DNA of 64,000 nt from Berkiella sp964594635 (GCA_964594635.1 CAZQMV010000003.1:62001-126000); one strand, 5' to 3'. Positions 5,961 to 15,865 are shown, counted from the stretch's first letter. Numbers and translations are program-made. Notes: a model not told the origin generated them from the letters alone.

Positions 5961-8900
5961 TATTTCGCAACCTTTTTCTTTAACTGCACCGTATTCTTAG
6001 AAACAAAATGATTGTCGTCTTGATCAAATACATTTCGTCTTCCAGAACTATTCAAAATAAGACTTCGCTCCTGATTTAAATAATTCAGCATTCCTTTGTC
6101 ACCAGGAACACCAGAGGCATTTAACACCAACTCAGTTGTACCAGGATGTACATGAGCAGACCACTTCCAGTTTTCAGCTTTAATTTTTTCAAGTAATGAT
6201 GGATCTGGAACTACTTTTGAATTATTACCTCTAATTATGAGCCTACGACTACCTAAAGTAAACATAGCAAACTCATGACCAGTTTTCGCAGTAAGTGCAG
6301 CAAGATCATTTACTGTAACATCTGACTTTTTAATTATCACGGATGATTTATAATTGGGGAGCTTCCTCAACAATTCACTTTGCCTTTTACTCAATGCTCC
6401 ATATCCATGATAAATTTCTGCAGGTGTACTCCTGCTAATCACAATCTCTCTAAAGGATTGTATCTTGGTTATAGACTTCTGCTCATACATCGTCAACAAT
6501 GAAACAGGTTTAGAAGCTTGAAAAGAACCACTTACTCCGTTTACTGTTTTTGGTATAGTAAGTTCCTCAGCAGCTGCACCAACTTTAGGTTTACTTGCAG
6601 ATCGAAGAACTTTAGATTCTGACAATTCGATACTCTTGATCTGCTGTACTTTCTGCACACTTACAACCCCAGCCTTACTAATCAATTTCATTCCCATTGC
6701 TGGAAGCTTATAAGCAACAAAAATCTTCGCAGCTGCCTTAGCCTTATCTCTATCACTCATATTCATAAAATCTGCAGCAATTTGTTTGATATATTGACTG
6801 GTAGCAGTTTGTTCCTTGAGAGCCAGTCGCGCAGCCTCTGTCCCAATAAACACACCTAGGATTTTTACCGCTTTTACTGTTTGTAACTCTTCACCTCGAA
6901 GAGCTAAATCGACTTCAGTAAAAACAAGATTCTCCATCAGTTTTATCGTATCCTTGGCTTCATCCCACGATTCAACTAGGACTTCTCTCATAAAATCTGC
7001 AACAGGAAAGATTTTAGTACCTATATCATTGGGAAGACACTTTAAGAGAAAAGGTAATTCTTTACTTTCTATGTTGTGCTTTTGCCACAAACGCAATTCA
7101 GACGTATTTATACCTTGGACTGAAAGATTAGCCATTTTAAACCAATTTACTTTATCGCTAGGAATTACTACTTTTGGGATAAACTGTGAAAATTTTGCTT
7201 CAGCATCTACAACGTCTATTTTCCTCTTCGCCACAGGTATTTTCGAGCTACTTTCCTTTTCAACTGTCTTCGACAACTTCCCTACCGATTCATTTTGAAC
7301 TGTCAGTCTCGGCAACTTTCCTACCGGTTCCTGTGGAATTATCAGTCTTGGTAACTTCCCAACCGACTCTACTTTTGCGCCCAACGTTTCATTATATTGT
7401 GCGGCTAAAATATCCCGCATGTATGGGCTATCCATATCGATTTTAGTATCGAGTGTTTTGCCAGGTATTGCTTGATGATTAGCTGCACCTGCGGTCTTTC
7501 CAACAACAACTGAAGGCTGGCTGCTGCGCATTATAGTGAATAACGGTAAAGGTTTAGGTGGCTGAAATTGCATAACACGGTATTGATTACCATAGGTAAA
7601 ACCAGCTGATACGCCACCTGAGTCAATACTCCCGCTGAAACCACCTGTGATTTTTAATATTTCTTTCCCATAATGTACTGCTATCTCTTTACTATTATCC
7701 CACCATCGTTTGAGACCATGAGGATTGCTTGGCACATGAGGCACAACAACTGGTGAGCTGTATACACCAGCTTCAGCAATTGAAATAGCACTTGTTTGAT
7801 CTTGAAGTACATTTACAATCGCTTGTTTAGCACTGGAAACATCTTGAGCTTCAAATCCAGATTCTAGTGTTTGACTTAATGAAGAACCTTTCGACTCGAA
7901 AACAAAGTCTTGTCCCTCATTATAACGAAAACCATTCTGGATCTGATTACTAATGCTTGTAGCACGCTGTTGCGAAGTAAGCGATACGCTGTTGTTAAGT
8001 AACTGGTCGGCGATTTGAGAATCCATATTTTGCTTTAAAACTGCAATATGGATAGGATCTAAAGTTTGCTTGACTAAATCTGCAGTTAAAGCATCAATTT
8101 CCTGCAAACGAACATCGATACTCGGTGCGGCTATAAATAAATATTTATAATTAACAAGTGTTCTTGCCAAACTCGCCGCTTTGTGAGGTTGCGATGAAGG
8201 ACCACCACTATCAATCATGGCATTAACTGTCATTTGTGATTGACCTAGCAATGTCAGCGTAGTCCTAATATCATCACCATTGTGAACCATATCCCAATTA
8301 TTAGGTTGGTTAAAAATCTGTTCAATCACAAGGCCATCCGCAGAGGCACCTACTAACGCTTCATAAGCCACCTTATTTTGCTGAACAATACTTTGTTGCA
8401 CACCATAGTTATCTGAAGCAACTTTAAACTCACACACTGCTGCTTCAATCTGCTTTTGTAATTGCATGCGCTGCTGTACAAGACTTGTGCGATAATCACC
8501 ACTCAGCATTTTATAATGATGCGTTAAGACTTTATTTAATCGATCTGCCTTATGACTATGAGAATTAAAAGCATGTACAAGAGAATTTTTAATTTGAGCG
8601 TTAGCATCTTCTAAATTTATCATCCCGGTTGCGACTAATTTGTCTAAAATTAACCTTACTACTTGATCACAGTCGGTAGGATACTGATCTAACGCATTTT
8701 CAACTGTATCGCGTGAATTAAAAAATGGCGGATTATCTATAGCTTTAATTTGCAAATCAAAAACATCAAAATTTCTTTTAAGAATATCAATTTTTTGCTC
8801 TGCATTTTTGTAATCATTCCATTTTCCACTAAGATCATTTTTTGAAGATAAAAACTTATCCAGCTGTTCAAAGACATTACTTTGCTCTTGTTTGAAAGTA

Positions 8901-11900
8901 TTTAGATGTTCTTCAAGTTTTCTTCCCATTTCCTCTTTGTGTTTGGGTAGTTGTTCTCTTTCAACGGGGTTAGCAAGTTTTAGCCAATCTGCTTCCGTAG
9001 CTTCTAAAGTTGCCTGGAAATCAACAAGTGCTTTCTCAGCTTCTTGTAACTGGTTGTTAACTTCAGTCATCGTAGATTCATCTACTTTGTGATTTTTAAG
9101 AAACTGGATCTGAAGTTTCAAGCCTTCTATCTTAATTTTTTCATTGAAACAATTCTGCTGTGCTTCTTTGGATTTAAACTCAAGCCCACCTTTTGGTGTT
9201 TTTTCCCAAATTGTATTATAAGCTTTTTTACTCTCAGTTATTTGTTCTGCTAAAGCATCACATTGTTGATTAATTTTTAACAGACGATTTTTTTCCTTTA
9301 GAATGTCTGTATCAAGCAATAGCTTTTCCTCAATCGCATTGACATCTAAAATATCACGCTCTTCTTCTAAAGCTCTCACTTTATTTCCTTGCGCACTTTG
9401 AGCGTCTTTTGTCTCCATCAGCTTTTGAGATAATAAGACTGTTTGATTTAGTAACAAATATTTTAACGTCACATCACGATGTTCTGAATCTGGCAATAAG
9501 TTTTCTACAATTTTATGTTCAATGTTAGTTAATACTTGTTCACGCAATTGTTGTATTTCTCGGGAATAGAATTGCATTAATGAATACATAGCCTGTGTGG
9601 AGAGACTCGTCATTGATAAAGCTGATACAATGCTCTTCTCTAATTCATGTAAACCGATATCAGCAACCGCATTTTGAATAGTAGTTAACTTGGTGCCCAT
9701 ATAAGATAAAACGACATGCTCGAACCAACCAACACTTTCACGTAAACTTTGATGCATTACAGTAAATTGATGCATTGTAGAAACAACACATTCACCAACG
9801 TTTTTTCCGAATAGGCTGCTCCACAAATTATAAGCTCTTGATAATTCTTCATTCATAGCAGCTTCAGAATGTGGTCTCTCATAGCTTTGGTAGGCTTCAA
9901 CCTCAAACATTCCTACTTCACGACCAAAAAAATACGCTGCGCCCTGAATTTCAAGATTATCGGTAAATCGACTCGCAATATTCGCCATACCCATACTCGT
10001 AACATAGCCTGCCATACGCCGTGATGGGTTGGCAGCAATATCCACCAAATTTAGCACTGTAAAAACACCATTCGTCACTTCTGACGTTATGGCCGCTGCC
10101 TCATCCAAACCAACTTCAACAATTCGAGGTGCATGGTTATGAATAATTGGTTTAACTTTATAATATAAAGCTGATGCATTTCGGATAGCAGTAGGCATTC
10201 TATATAACAGTAGTTGATGAACTGCTGCTACTGTCATGCCAACAGGACCTTTATAAGCGGTAAGGATCGTGCTGCCAACTATGCGGCCTAAATTTAATAA
10301 TTGATTTGTTCTTGTCGATTCAAGTTGACCGCGAAATTCTGTTTGATTGCCATAAAAATTAAACAACCACCCTTTTATGCTCTGCCGTCGTTCAGCAGTG
10401 GCCAAAGCTGCGGTTGCTCCCTTTTCTTTTAAATATTGAACAACCCTTTGATTTTGCCCCGCTAAAGTCAGAGCATTAATGCCTTTTTCAGGTAAATCAT
10501 TAATATCAAATGTACGACCTTTTAACCGATTCCAATATGATTGGCGGGGTGCAATTACTTCAATATAATGTTTAACGATCTCTAAAGAGCCCGCAACACA
10601 AGCACTATGAAACGGTAAATAATTTGCATCATTAGTATCAAATGGATCAACACCAACGTTTAATGCTTGTTTAAATCGATTAAAATCTTTAGTACTGGCA
10701 AAGAAATGCAATAACGTTGAATTATCGCCAGTACGCAAGTCTGGTAATTTTTCGATATTCTTTTTAGCAATGTAATTATCGAAAATGACATTAACGATGT
10801 CAGCAGCATTTGAAGTGGCCGCAAGCCAAAGGGGTGTTATCTCTTGTGTGGTTTGCACCGGCTCTTGAAATTGTACCAATGCATGAGGGTAAGCAGGAAC
10901 ATCAATAACTGCACCTCTTCGCAACAAGGCATCAAAGGCTTGTTTTTTACCAAATTTAGCCGCGATATGTATCGGTTCCAAGCCAGATTTAGAGACATAA
11001 TTAACTTTAAGACCTGCTGAACCAACAAGGAGTTTAATGACGTCAGGATCATCATGCATAACCGCCAAATGAAGAGCAGTAAAACCCTCATTATTGGTTT
11101 CGAGCATGTTTGCGCCGAGTTCTTTTAGATAAATCATCATTAAATGTTCGGTACCTTCTTTTTCTACGAACCAAACATTCAACGTTGTAGCTAGAAGAAG
11201 TGGCGTTAAACCATCTCTATTTTTGTGGTTAACATTTGGTTTTGCATTCAGCACCTCCAACAAACAAGACTTTCCTGTTTGTTTATATGCAGTAAACGCA
11301 TGATGTAATAAGGTATCACCTTGGTCATCTGCACTTGTCAGTATTCCTGGGCTTTCGCTGATGTGCTTTTTAAGGTCAGTTTCACGACCTTGATAAATCA
11401 GCTCTACCCCTTTTTGGAGAGTACGATGGGCCGCTTGTTCTTCCAATGTTTGCGCAATGAACCACCATCTCGCCAAACTTTTAGCAGTTTGATTTTGTTT
11501 ATTTTTTGCTAAAACGTCAAAAGTAACTTGGTGTGCCTCAGATTCTCGATTTTGTAAATAACCTGCTTTACACAGCCGCTTAATCATATCACTGCCGGAA
11601 TACGCGGCAGCAATGTGTACTGATGTGTCACCTTGCAGATTGGGTTTTGCTACCAATGCACCATTTTCAGTTAAAGCTATGATGACATCACGATTATTAG
11701 ATTTTGTTGCAGTATGTAATGGCGTATTTCCATCACGGTTGGGTAGGTTGATTAGACGTGCAACACTGGACTTTAACTTTAAAACCTCGGTTAAGTTTTC
11801 TTTGGAAGCAATGACATGAAGAATGTGATTACCTTGCTCATCTTTTATCGTATCAAATTCGTCTTTTAATACTGTTTTAGCCAGTTTAATCAGCACATTT

Positions 11901-12331
11901 ATATTATTTTCTTTTAACGCTTTTAGAAATTCATTTTTTACCAACACAGATTGGTACTTATAAAATTCTTTGAGAATTTTCATATGATTAAATTGACATG
12001 CCAGGTGACACGCTTTCTGAAGCAACGTATCATCTTTACCTTGGATAGCCTGTTTTAAAATCATTATGACAATTTGTAAATGGTTGCCTACAACAGCCAC
12101 CTCTAAAGCATTCATTGTGGGTGAATAAATACTTTTACCTATTGTTTCAACCTTTTTATCATTATCCGCTTGTCGCCAAGCTGCACCTTTTTTAAGTAAT
12201 TTGGTTACTCTTTTAAGATCATCTTTAAAAACTGCATTATGTAATGCGCTAACAAGTGATTGAGCAATAGCTTTAGATGGTAGATCCTTCATAGAATCAA
12301 ACTCCTGTAATATTGCGTTTATGCTAGGCAT
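5960..12331 (-). CDS. Giant ankyrin-repeat / coiled-coil protein with polymorphic-toxin-like C-terminus
   Basis: 2123 residues from the ATG at 12331 (GGAT upstream; an in-frame TTG lies two codons earlier). Residues ~30-645 hold many ankyrin repeats (DGNTPLHTATKSNNRDVI, EGFTALHLAVMHDDPDVI, GINALTLAGQNQRVV). Residues ~650-950 are helical, and ~960-1200 are a long coiled coil (Glu/Lys/Leu-rich). A glycine-rich GGFSGSIDSGGVSAGF segment precedes a proline-containing linker with three near-repeats (ESVGKLPRL, EPVGKLPRL, ESVGKLSKT). A region resembling the pre-toxin linkers of polymorphic toxins follows (AADFMNMSDRDKAKAAAKIF). The last ~150 residues carry GHEFAMFTLG, SAHVHPG (His2060, His2062) and GVPGDKGML, an HxHP...D pattern reminiscent of JAB/JAMM metallo-isopeptidases. 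There is no signal peptide, so export would need a type IV or similar system. Coupled to the 102-residue downstream gene. Confidence 0.7.
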   Translation of the reverse strand: MPSINAILQEFDSMKDLPSKAIAQSLVSALHNAVFKDDLKRVTKLLKKGAAWRQADNDKKVETIGKSIYSPTMNALEVAVVGNHLQIVIMILKQAIQGKDDTLLQKACHLACQFNHMKILKEFYKYQSVLVKNEFLKALKENNINVLIKLAKTVLKDEFDTIKDEQGNHILHVIASKENLTEVLKLKSSVARLINLPNRDGNTPLHTATKSNNRDVIIALTENGALVAKPNLQGDTSVHIAAAYSGSDMIKRLCKAGYLQNRESEAHQVTFDVLAKNKQNQTAKSLARWWFIAQTLEEQAAHRTLQKGVELIYQGRETDLKKHISESPGILTSADDQGDTLLHHAFTAYKQTGKSCLLEVLNAKPNVNHKNRDGLTPLLLATTLNVWFVEKEGTEHLMMIYLKELGANMLETNNEGFTALHLAVMHDDPDVIKLLVGSAGLKVNYVSKSGLEPIHIAAKFGKKQAFDALLRRGAVIDVPAYPHALVQFQEPVQTTQEITPLWLAATSNAADIVNVIFDNYIAKKNIEKLPDLRTGDNSTLLHFFASTKDFNRFKQALNVGVDPFDTNDANYLPFHSACVAGSLEIVKHYIEVIAPRQSYWNRLKGRTFDINDLPEKGINALTLAGQNQRVVQYLKEKGATAALATAERRQSIKGWLFNFYGNQTEFRGQLESTRTNQLLNLGRIVGSTILTAYKGPVGMTVAAVHQLLLYRMPTAIRNASALYYKVKPIIHNHAPRIVEVGLDEAAAITSEVTNGVFTVLNLVDIAANPSRRMAGYVTSMGMANIASRFTDNLEIQGAAYFFGREVGMFEVEAYQSYERPHSEAAMNEELSRAYNLWSSLFGKNVGECVVSTMHQFTVMHQSLRESVGWFEHVVLSYMGTKLTTIQNAVADIGLHELEKSIVSALSMTSLSTQAMYSLMQFYSREIQQLREQVLTNIEHKIVENLLPDSEHRDVTLKYLLLNQTVLLSQKLMETKDAQSAQGNKVRALEEERDILDVNAIEEKLLLDTDILKEKNRLLKINQQCDALAEQITESKKAYNTIWEKTPKGGLEFKSKEAQQNCFNEKIKIEGLKLQIQFLKNHKVDESTMTEVNNQLQEAEKALVDFQATLEATEADWLKLANPVEREQLPKHKEEMGRKLEEHLNTFKQEQSNVFEQLDKFLSSKNDLSGKWNDYKNAEQKIDILKRNFDVFDLQIKAIDNPPFFNSRDTVENALDQYPTDCDQVVRLILDKLVATGMINLEDANAQIKNSLVHAFNSHSHKADRLNKVLTHHYKMLSGDYRTSLVQQRMQLQKQIEAAVCEFKVASDNYGVQQSIVQQNKVAYEALVGASADGLVIEQIFNQPNNWDMVHNGDDIRTTLTLLGQSQMTVNAMIDSGGPSSQPHKAASLARTLVNYKYLFIAAPSIDVRLQEIDALTADLVKQTLDPIHIAVLKQNMDSQIADQLLNNSVSLTSQQRATSISNQIQNGFRYNEGQDFVFESKGSSLSQTLESGFEAQDVSSAKQAIVNVLQDQTSAISIAEAGVYSSPVVVPHVPSNPHGLKRWWDNSKEIAVHYGKEILKITGGFSGSIDSGGVSAGFTYGNQYRVMQFQPPKPLPLFTIMRSSQPSVVVGKTAGAANHQAIPGKTLDTKIDMDSPYMRDILAAQYNETLGAKVESVGKLPRLIIPQEPVGKLPRLTVQNESVGKLSKTVEKESSSKIPVAKRKIDVVDAEAKFSQFIPKVVIPSDKVNWFKMANLSVQGINTSELRLWQKHNIESKELPFLLKCLPNDIGTKIFPVADFMREVLVESWDEAKDTIKLMENLVFTEVDLALRGEELQTVKAVKILGVFIGTEAARLALKEQTATSQYIKQIAADFMNMSDRDKAKAAAKIFVAYKLPAMGMKLISKAGVVSVQKVQQIKSIELSESKVLRSASKPKVGAAAEELTIPKTVNGVSGSFQASKPVSLLTMYEQKSITKIQSFREIVISRSTPAEIYHGYGALSKRQSELLRKLPNYKSSVIIKKSDVTVNDLAALTAKTGHEFAMFTLGSRRLIIRGNNSKVVPDPSLLEKIKAENWKWSAHVHPGTTELVLNASGVPGDKGMLNYLNQERSLILNSSGRRNVFDQDDNHFVSKNTVQLKKKVAK

Positions 12332-12386
12332 AAACAAATCCGTTTAACAAAAAAACGTCTAATGATTTTTAAGCTGATTTATGAAG

Positions 12387-12461
12387 TCATGTGCTAAATG
12401 ATGGGTGTTTACAATATAATTCAGTAAACAAAATTCCATTAGCATTGTAGGTGGGCTGCAT
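12387..12461 (-). other. Short leader ORF (24 codons) ahead of the giant gene
   Basis: AAGGAG (plus-strand 12468-12473) lies 6 nt before an ATG at 12461, opening 24 codons (MQPTYNANGILFTELYCK...) that end at TGA 12387-12389, 56 nt before the main gene. The Shine-Dalgarno sequence is better than that of the main gene. It may regulate translation of the long ORF, or be chance. A similar arrangement precedes the ankyrin gene at 15866-17101. Confidence 0.35.
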
Positions 12462-12498
12462 CGACTTCTCCTTAAATTCCCTGACGCATGTAGGGCGC

Positions 12499-12526
12499 AT
12501 TATAGAGAAGAATTGCAGGATGGCAA
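12499..12526 (-). promoter_or_regulatory. Sigma70-type promoter of the giant toxin-like gene
   Basis: TTGCCA (12521-12526, minus strand) and a perfect TATAAT (12499-12504) are separated by 16 nt. The leader to the ATG at 12331 is about 160 nt and contains the short leader ORF. The remaining stretch 12527-12624 shows no coding signal. The promoter at 17285-17312 has the same TATAATGCG core. Confidence 0.6.
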
Positions 12527-12624
12527 TAGCCATTCGATCAAATATCCTAACATTATCAGTGATTTTACACGCATCGGTAGTAAGTGGACATCACCGTCAC
12601 CGCGACAATATCCACTTCATTCAC

Positions 12625-13419
12625 CTAAACCCGCTTCTTTCTAGCGGTTTTCCTTGAAGCGTCATTAGCAGCTGACACAGAAGTTTTTCGTTTACTTGCT
12701 ACTTTACTTTGCTTTTTAACATGCTCATACATCGATATCACAGGTTTTGCATTTTCTTTCACTTCTTGCGTTAATCTTGCTTCACAAGCCTTTTTCTTGA
12801 CCAACCTTATCATGGTGTTTTCAGTGGGATCACTATTTCGAACCAATCCTTTTTCTGAGGTTTTGCTTAATTCAAAACCATGCTTGGCTAATAAATCGAT
12901 CCATTCTTTTAGCGGCTTGAAGTTTCTCACCTCATTCATTTCTTCCTCAAGCGAAGTACCCATTACCGCGTTATAAACACTGTGCGCCATCGTTGCCATA
13001 TCGAATGTAGTTTGATCTTTGATGTCATGATCAACTAGTAAGATGCTACCACCTGGCCTTAACACGCGATTTAATGATTTTAGAAATCCATCCATCTTAT
13101 GTTCTGGAATATGATGTAAGCCAATAAAACAGGTGATCAAATCCACTGAGCTATCTTTACATTTATCTTTTGGCAATGGTGCAAAGTCATTAAAGGGAAC
13201 AAAAGTGTCGTAGGGTCTTGGAAAACCAAATTGAATGAGATCCGCAGCCGACTATACATCATTCACAATCGTCATTTTACCTGTCATATTTAATCGACCT
13301 GGGTACCCAATTTCAATCATTCCATCTACTTTATCAGTAGGTTTTAGATCCATCAGCTTAACCGCTTGTACTGATAAATCGGTTTTAATATGTGATGTGG
13401 AATCGATGTGATTAATCCC
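12625..13419 (-). pseudogene. SAM-dependent methyltransferase gene interrupted by an in-frame stop
   Basis: A single frame is open from about 13419 except for a TAG at 13252-13254. The 5' part (ATG 13353) reads MDLKPTDKVDGMIEIGYPGRL, a motif-I-like segment. After the stop comes SAADLIQFGFPRPYDTFVPF, then the class I methyltransferase motifs SVDLITCFIGLHHIPE and NRVLRPGGSILLVDHD (SAM fold post-II and III). The C-terminus is Lys/Arg-rich (KRKTSVSAANDASRKTARKKRV), possibly nucleic-acid binding or a localisation tag. A TTG at 13176 could start a shortened 183-residue product that lacks the SAM-binding loop. Most likely a recent pseudogene, unless the stop is read through. Substrate unknown. Confidence 0.65.
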
Positions 13420-13482
13420 TCACATTCAATAGCCGTCTATCGGCTTTCTTAGATTTGGAATAGTTTCTGTAGGGAAATGATA

Positions 13483-15369
13483 TTACTTACCTGCTTTACT
13501 CCTTGTTTGAGCAGTCACAGTAGCAGTAGGCGGAATGGGATCAACTGTCGGAGTATCAGCAACTCTCGCTGCTACTGCCACTTTTTGTCTATCGATCTGA
13601 TGGCGGTTCAATACACCATTATTGGATTGTCCAACGTGATCATAATGCACTTCACTGTCAGCCAGTTTCTCTCGGGTTTCATCGAGCTTAGAAACCAAAT
13701 TATTGGTTACCTCAGCTTTTTTAGTATTTTCCTTTTCTACTTTATTTTGCATGTGCTCATCAATTTTTGAGAGCAATTTATCAACTTCCTCACTTTTGTC
13801 TTTTTTGTTGCTTTTTTCAGCTTTACTCCTTTGGTATTTATCCCATATTGAGGAAATACCCCAAGCAACCCCCACTCCAGCACCAACTAACCCTAAAATA
13901 CCCGCAACAGGCCATAAAGCTGGTACACACACGCAGATCGCTAATCCTAAGCCCGCAGCTGCAAAACCAATCCCTTTACCCTTTTTATTACGATCAATTT
14001 TGGTAAGCTTGATCTGATTCTTTTTATCGATCAATTCTAAGCTTTTATTATAAAGTGCTTTGGCATCACCAACCATGGCTTGTTTAGGATCTTTAGTGAA
14101 TAAACTTGCGAATTTTTGTTTACTGTCTAGCAATTTTTCTTGAGTTTGAATTTTGCTATCTACTTTTGCTTTTTGCTCTGTTAGCTTCTCAATGAGCGTT
14201 TCTCTAACATGCGCCATTCTTTCGCTGGGATCTTGGCCCTTTGCACTAACTTTATCAGCCGCTTCTTTATTTGCATTGGCTTTTTCAGATCTGAGATCAG
14301 GATCTTTCTTTTTAGCAATCGCCTGTGTTAATTCTCCTTCTCTTAACTTTAAATATTCAGCTTCTAGATTTTTATCAACCGTACCATTTTTGTAAGGCTC
14401 AGTACTATATTTCGTATCAAGATTAGCTTGTTGCGCTCTCACTTCCTCTAACTGAATTTCTAATTTTTGAATTTTTTCATGATGCTTTTGCAAAATAGAA
14501 TATTTTTCTAATTTGGCATCAACCAGTTTTATTTGTTGTGCAAGCTTTTCTTGCCCCGAAGGCGAAGCGGATTTTATTTTATTTAACAATTCATTTTTTG
14601 CAGCCTGATATAACACTTGCTTATCATGAACCCGTTGCAAGTTTTGCTCAGTGCTTTCTTCTTTGTGTTTGCCTTGGTAATTTTTCGCCAACACTTTATT
14701 CTTTATACTTTTTTGCGCCAGCTCTTCAGCAATTTCATTAGCTTCTTCTGCTAAATAGTTTGCAACCAGCTCATCTTGCTCTGGCAGCTCTTCTTTATTT
14801 TGTAACGATCGAAGATTCTCAAGCTCATCTGCTAATTCTTTGCTTTCATTTTTTAATTCGGAAATATTAGCTGTGGCATTTTGTAGATCGTGATATAGCG
14901 CAGTATTGGCTTCAAATGAAACATTGGCTTTAGCAAGCTCTGTTTCAAGTTCTGCAGCTTCTTTAGTAAGCTTTTTGTGATACTCATTTTCCTTAATGAA
15001 ATCAGCGGTATTTTTAACTAATCCCGCACCACTAACAATCGCAGCGGCTATAGGTGCTGCAACCACTGAAGCCCCCAAGACCACAGCGGCTGCGATACTG
15101 GATGCGGCAATGTTTCCTGCATAAACTATAGATAAACCGATTTTTCCTAATAAACTGTGCTTTTTCTTTTCCTCTTCATCACGCCACAGTTTGCGTAAAT
15201 CGTTGGCGTTTTCAACTATGCCAAGGAATTTGAAAGCTGATGCTCCGAATGAGACAACATCTTTACTAAAACTTCCAAGTAGACTGGGATCTTTAATTGC
15301 AGATCCGGCACCCTCTTTAACGGCTTGCCAAGACTCTTGTATGGTTTTAACCTTATCTGGATCTGCCAT
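13483..15369 (-). CDS. Coiled-coil protein with two glycine/alanine-rich membrane regions, effector-like
   Basis: 628 residues, ATG at 15369 with a strong GGAGG site. Residues ~75-120 form an Ala-rich hydrophobic hairpin (AGNIAASSIAAAVVLGASVVAAPIAAAIVSG), followed by a long Glu/Lys/Leu coiled coil (~125-445). A second hydrophobic hairpin (~463-505, AAAGLGLAICVCVP, VAGILGLVGAGVGVAWG) precedes a charged tail ending SKAGK. No signal peptide and no enzymatic motif. Internal membrane hairpins separated by coiled coils are common in effectors of intracellular Legionellales that insert into host membranes, so I infer a secreted or membrane-tethering role. It is preceded by the 97-residue gene on the same strand. 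Confidence 0.55.
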   Translation of the reverse strand: MADPDKVKTIQESWQAVKEGAGSAIKDPSLLGSFSKDVVSFGASAFKFLGIVENANDLRKLWRDEEEKKKHSLLGKIGLSIVYAGNIAASSIAAAVVLGASVVAAPIAAAIVSGAGLVKNTADFIKENEYHKKLTKEAAELETELAKANVSFEANTALYHDLQNATANISELKNESKELADELENLRSLQNKEELPEQDELVANYLAEEANEIAEELAQKSIKNKVLAKNYQGKHKEESTEQNLQRVHDKQVLYQAAKNELLNKIKSASPSGQEKLAQQIKLVDAKLEKYSILQKHHEKIQKLEIQLEEVRAQQANLDTKYSTEPYKNGTVDKNLEAEYLKLREGELTQAIAKKKDPDLRSEKANANKEAADKVSAKGQDPSERMAHVRETLIEKLTEQKAKVDSKIQTQEKLLDSKQKFASLFTKDPKQAMVGDAKALYNKSLELIDKKNQIKLTKIDRNKKGKGIGFAAAGLGLAICVCVPALWPVAGILGLVGAGVGVAWGISSIWDKYQRSKAEKSNKKDKSEEVDKLLSKIDEHMQNKVEKENTKKAEVTNNLVSKLDETREKLADSEVHYDHVGQSNNGVLNRHQIDRQKVAVAARVADTPTVDPIPPTATVTAQTRSKAGK

Positions 15370-15494
15370 TGTTCCTCCATTAGGAGTAATTACACCAAAA
15401 TATATAGAATACGCTTATCTAATATCATATGCCTAAAAGGGTAAAGATTATGAGGATTTATTAAGGTTGATTGGTGGTGGGTCAACAAGGATTT

Positions 15495-15519
15495 CCACAT
15501 GCAACATGGTCGCATGTGG
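15495..15519. other. Hairpin downstream of the 97-residue gene
   Basis: CCACATGC and GCATGTGG pair perfectly around a 9-nt loop. On the plus strand it is followed by TTTTATTATCT, like a weak terminator, but the adjacent gene is on the minus strand, where no T-run follows. It could stabilise the transcript end. Confidence 0.35.
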
Positions 15520-15536
15520 TTTTATTATCTATTCGT

Positions 15537-15830
15537 TTAGCATTTCTTTGTATACATGACTGAACTTCCACCTGCAATAGGAGAGACAGTAAATGAATTT
15601 CCATTGTGGCAAAAAGTACCAGATGTACCTTCAAAAATAATATTATTAGACCTATCAGTGATATGATCAGAATACATTGTCATATTATATTGAATGCCAT
15701 TAACTTCACTATAGATTGAATTTTTGCTGGTATCAGTTGTAAAAAAAACAACATTACCATTATGATCGGCCTCGAATCCTGAACGCGCACCTGAAACTTC
15801 TGCTATCTCTTCTCTATTTAAAATATGCAT
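15537..15830 (-). CDS. Small protein with a double-glycine-type leader, possible secreted peptide
   Basis: 97 residues, ATG at 15830 with GAGG upstream. The N-terminus MHILNREEIAEVSGA matches the leader pattern of class II bacteriocins and other peptides cleaved by C39-peptidase ABC transporters (hydrophobic spacing, EEI..VSG, small residues at -2/-1), with cleavage expected after Gly14-Ala15. The mature part (~82 residues) is beta-rich with Gly/Asn/Ser (HNGNVVFF, YNMTMYSDHI, NNIIFEGTSG), two Cys, and ends MYTKKC. No transporter gene is in the window. Standing between effector-like genes, it might be an antibacterial or host-directed peptide. The leader is seen; the function is inferred. Confidence 0.5.
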   Translation of the reverse strand: MHILNREEIAEVSGARSGFEADHNGNVVFFTTDTSKNSIYSEVNGIQYNMTMYSDHITDRSNNIIFEGTSGTFCHNGNSFTVSPIAGGSSVMYTKKC

Positions 15831-15865
15831 TTGATTTTACCTCATGCTACAAAAATACAATTTCT

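Noticed and set aside
15495..15519. Hairpin as a terminator for the 97-residue gene
   Set aside because: The T-run is on the plus-strand side, the wrong side for the minus-strand gene, so kept only as a hairpin.
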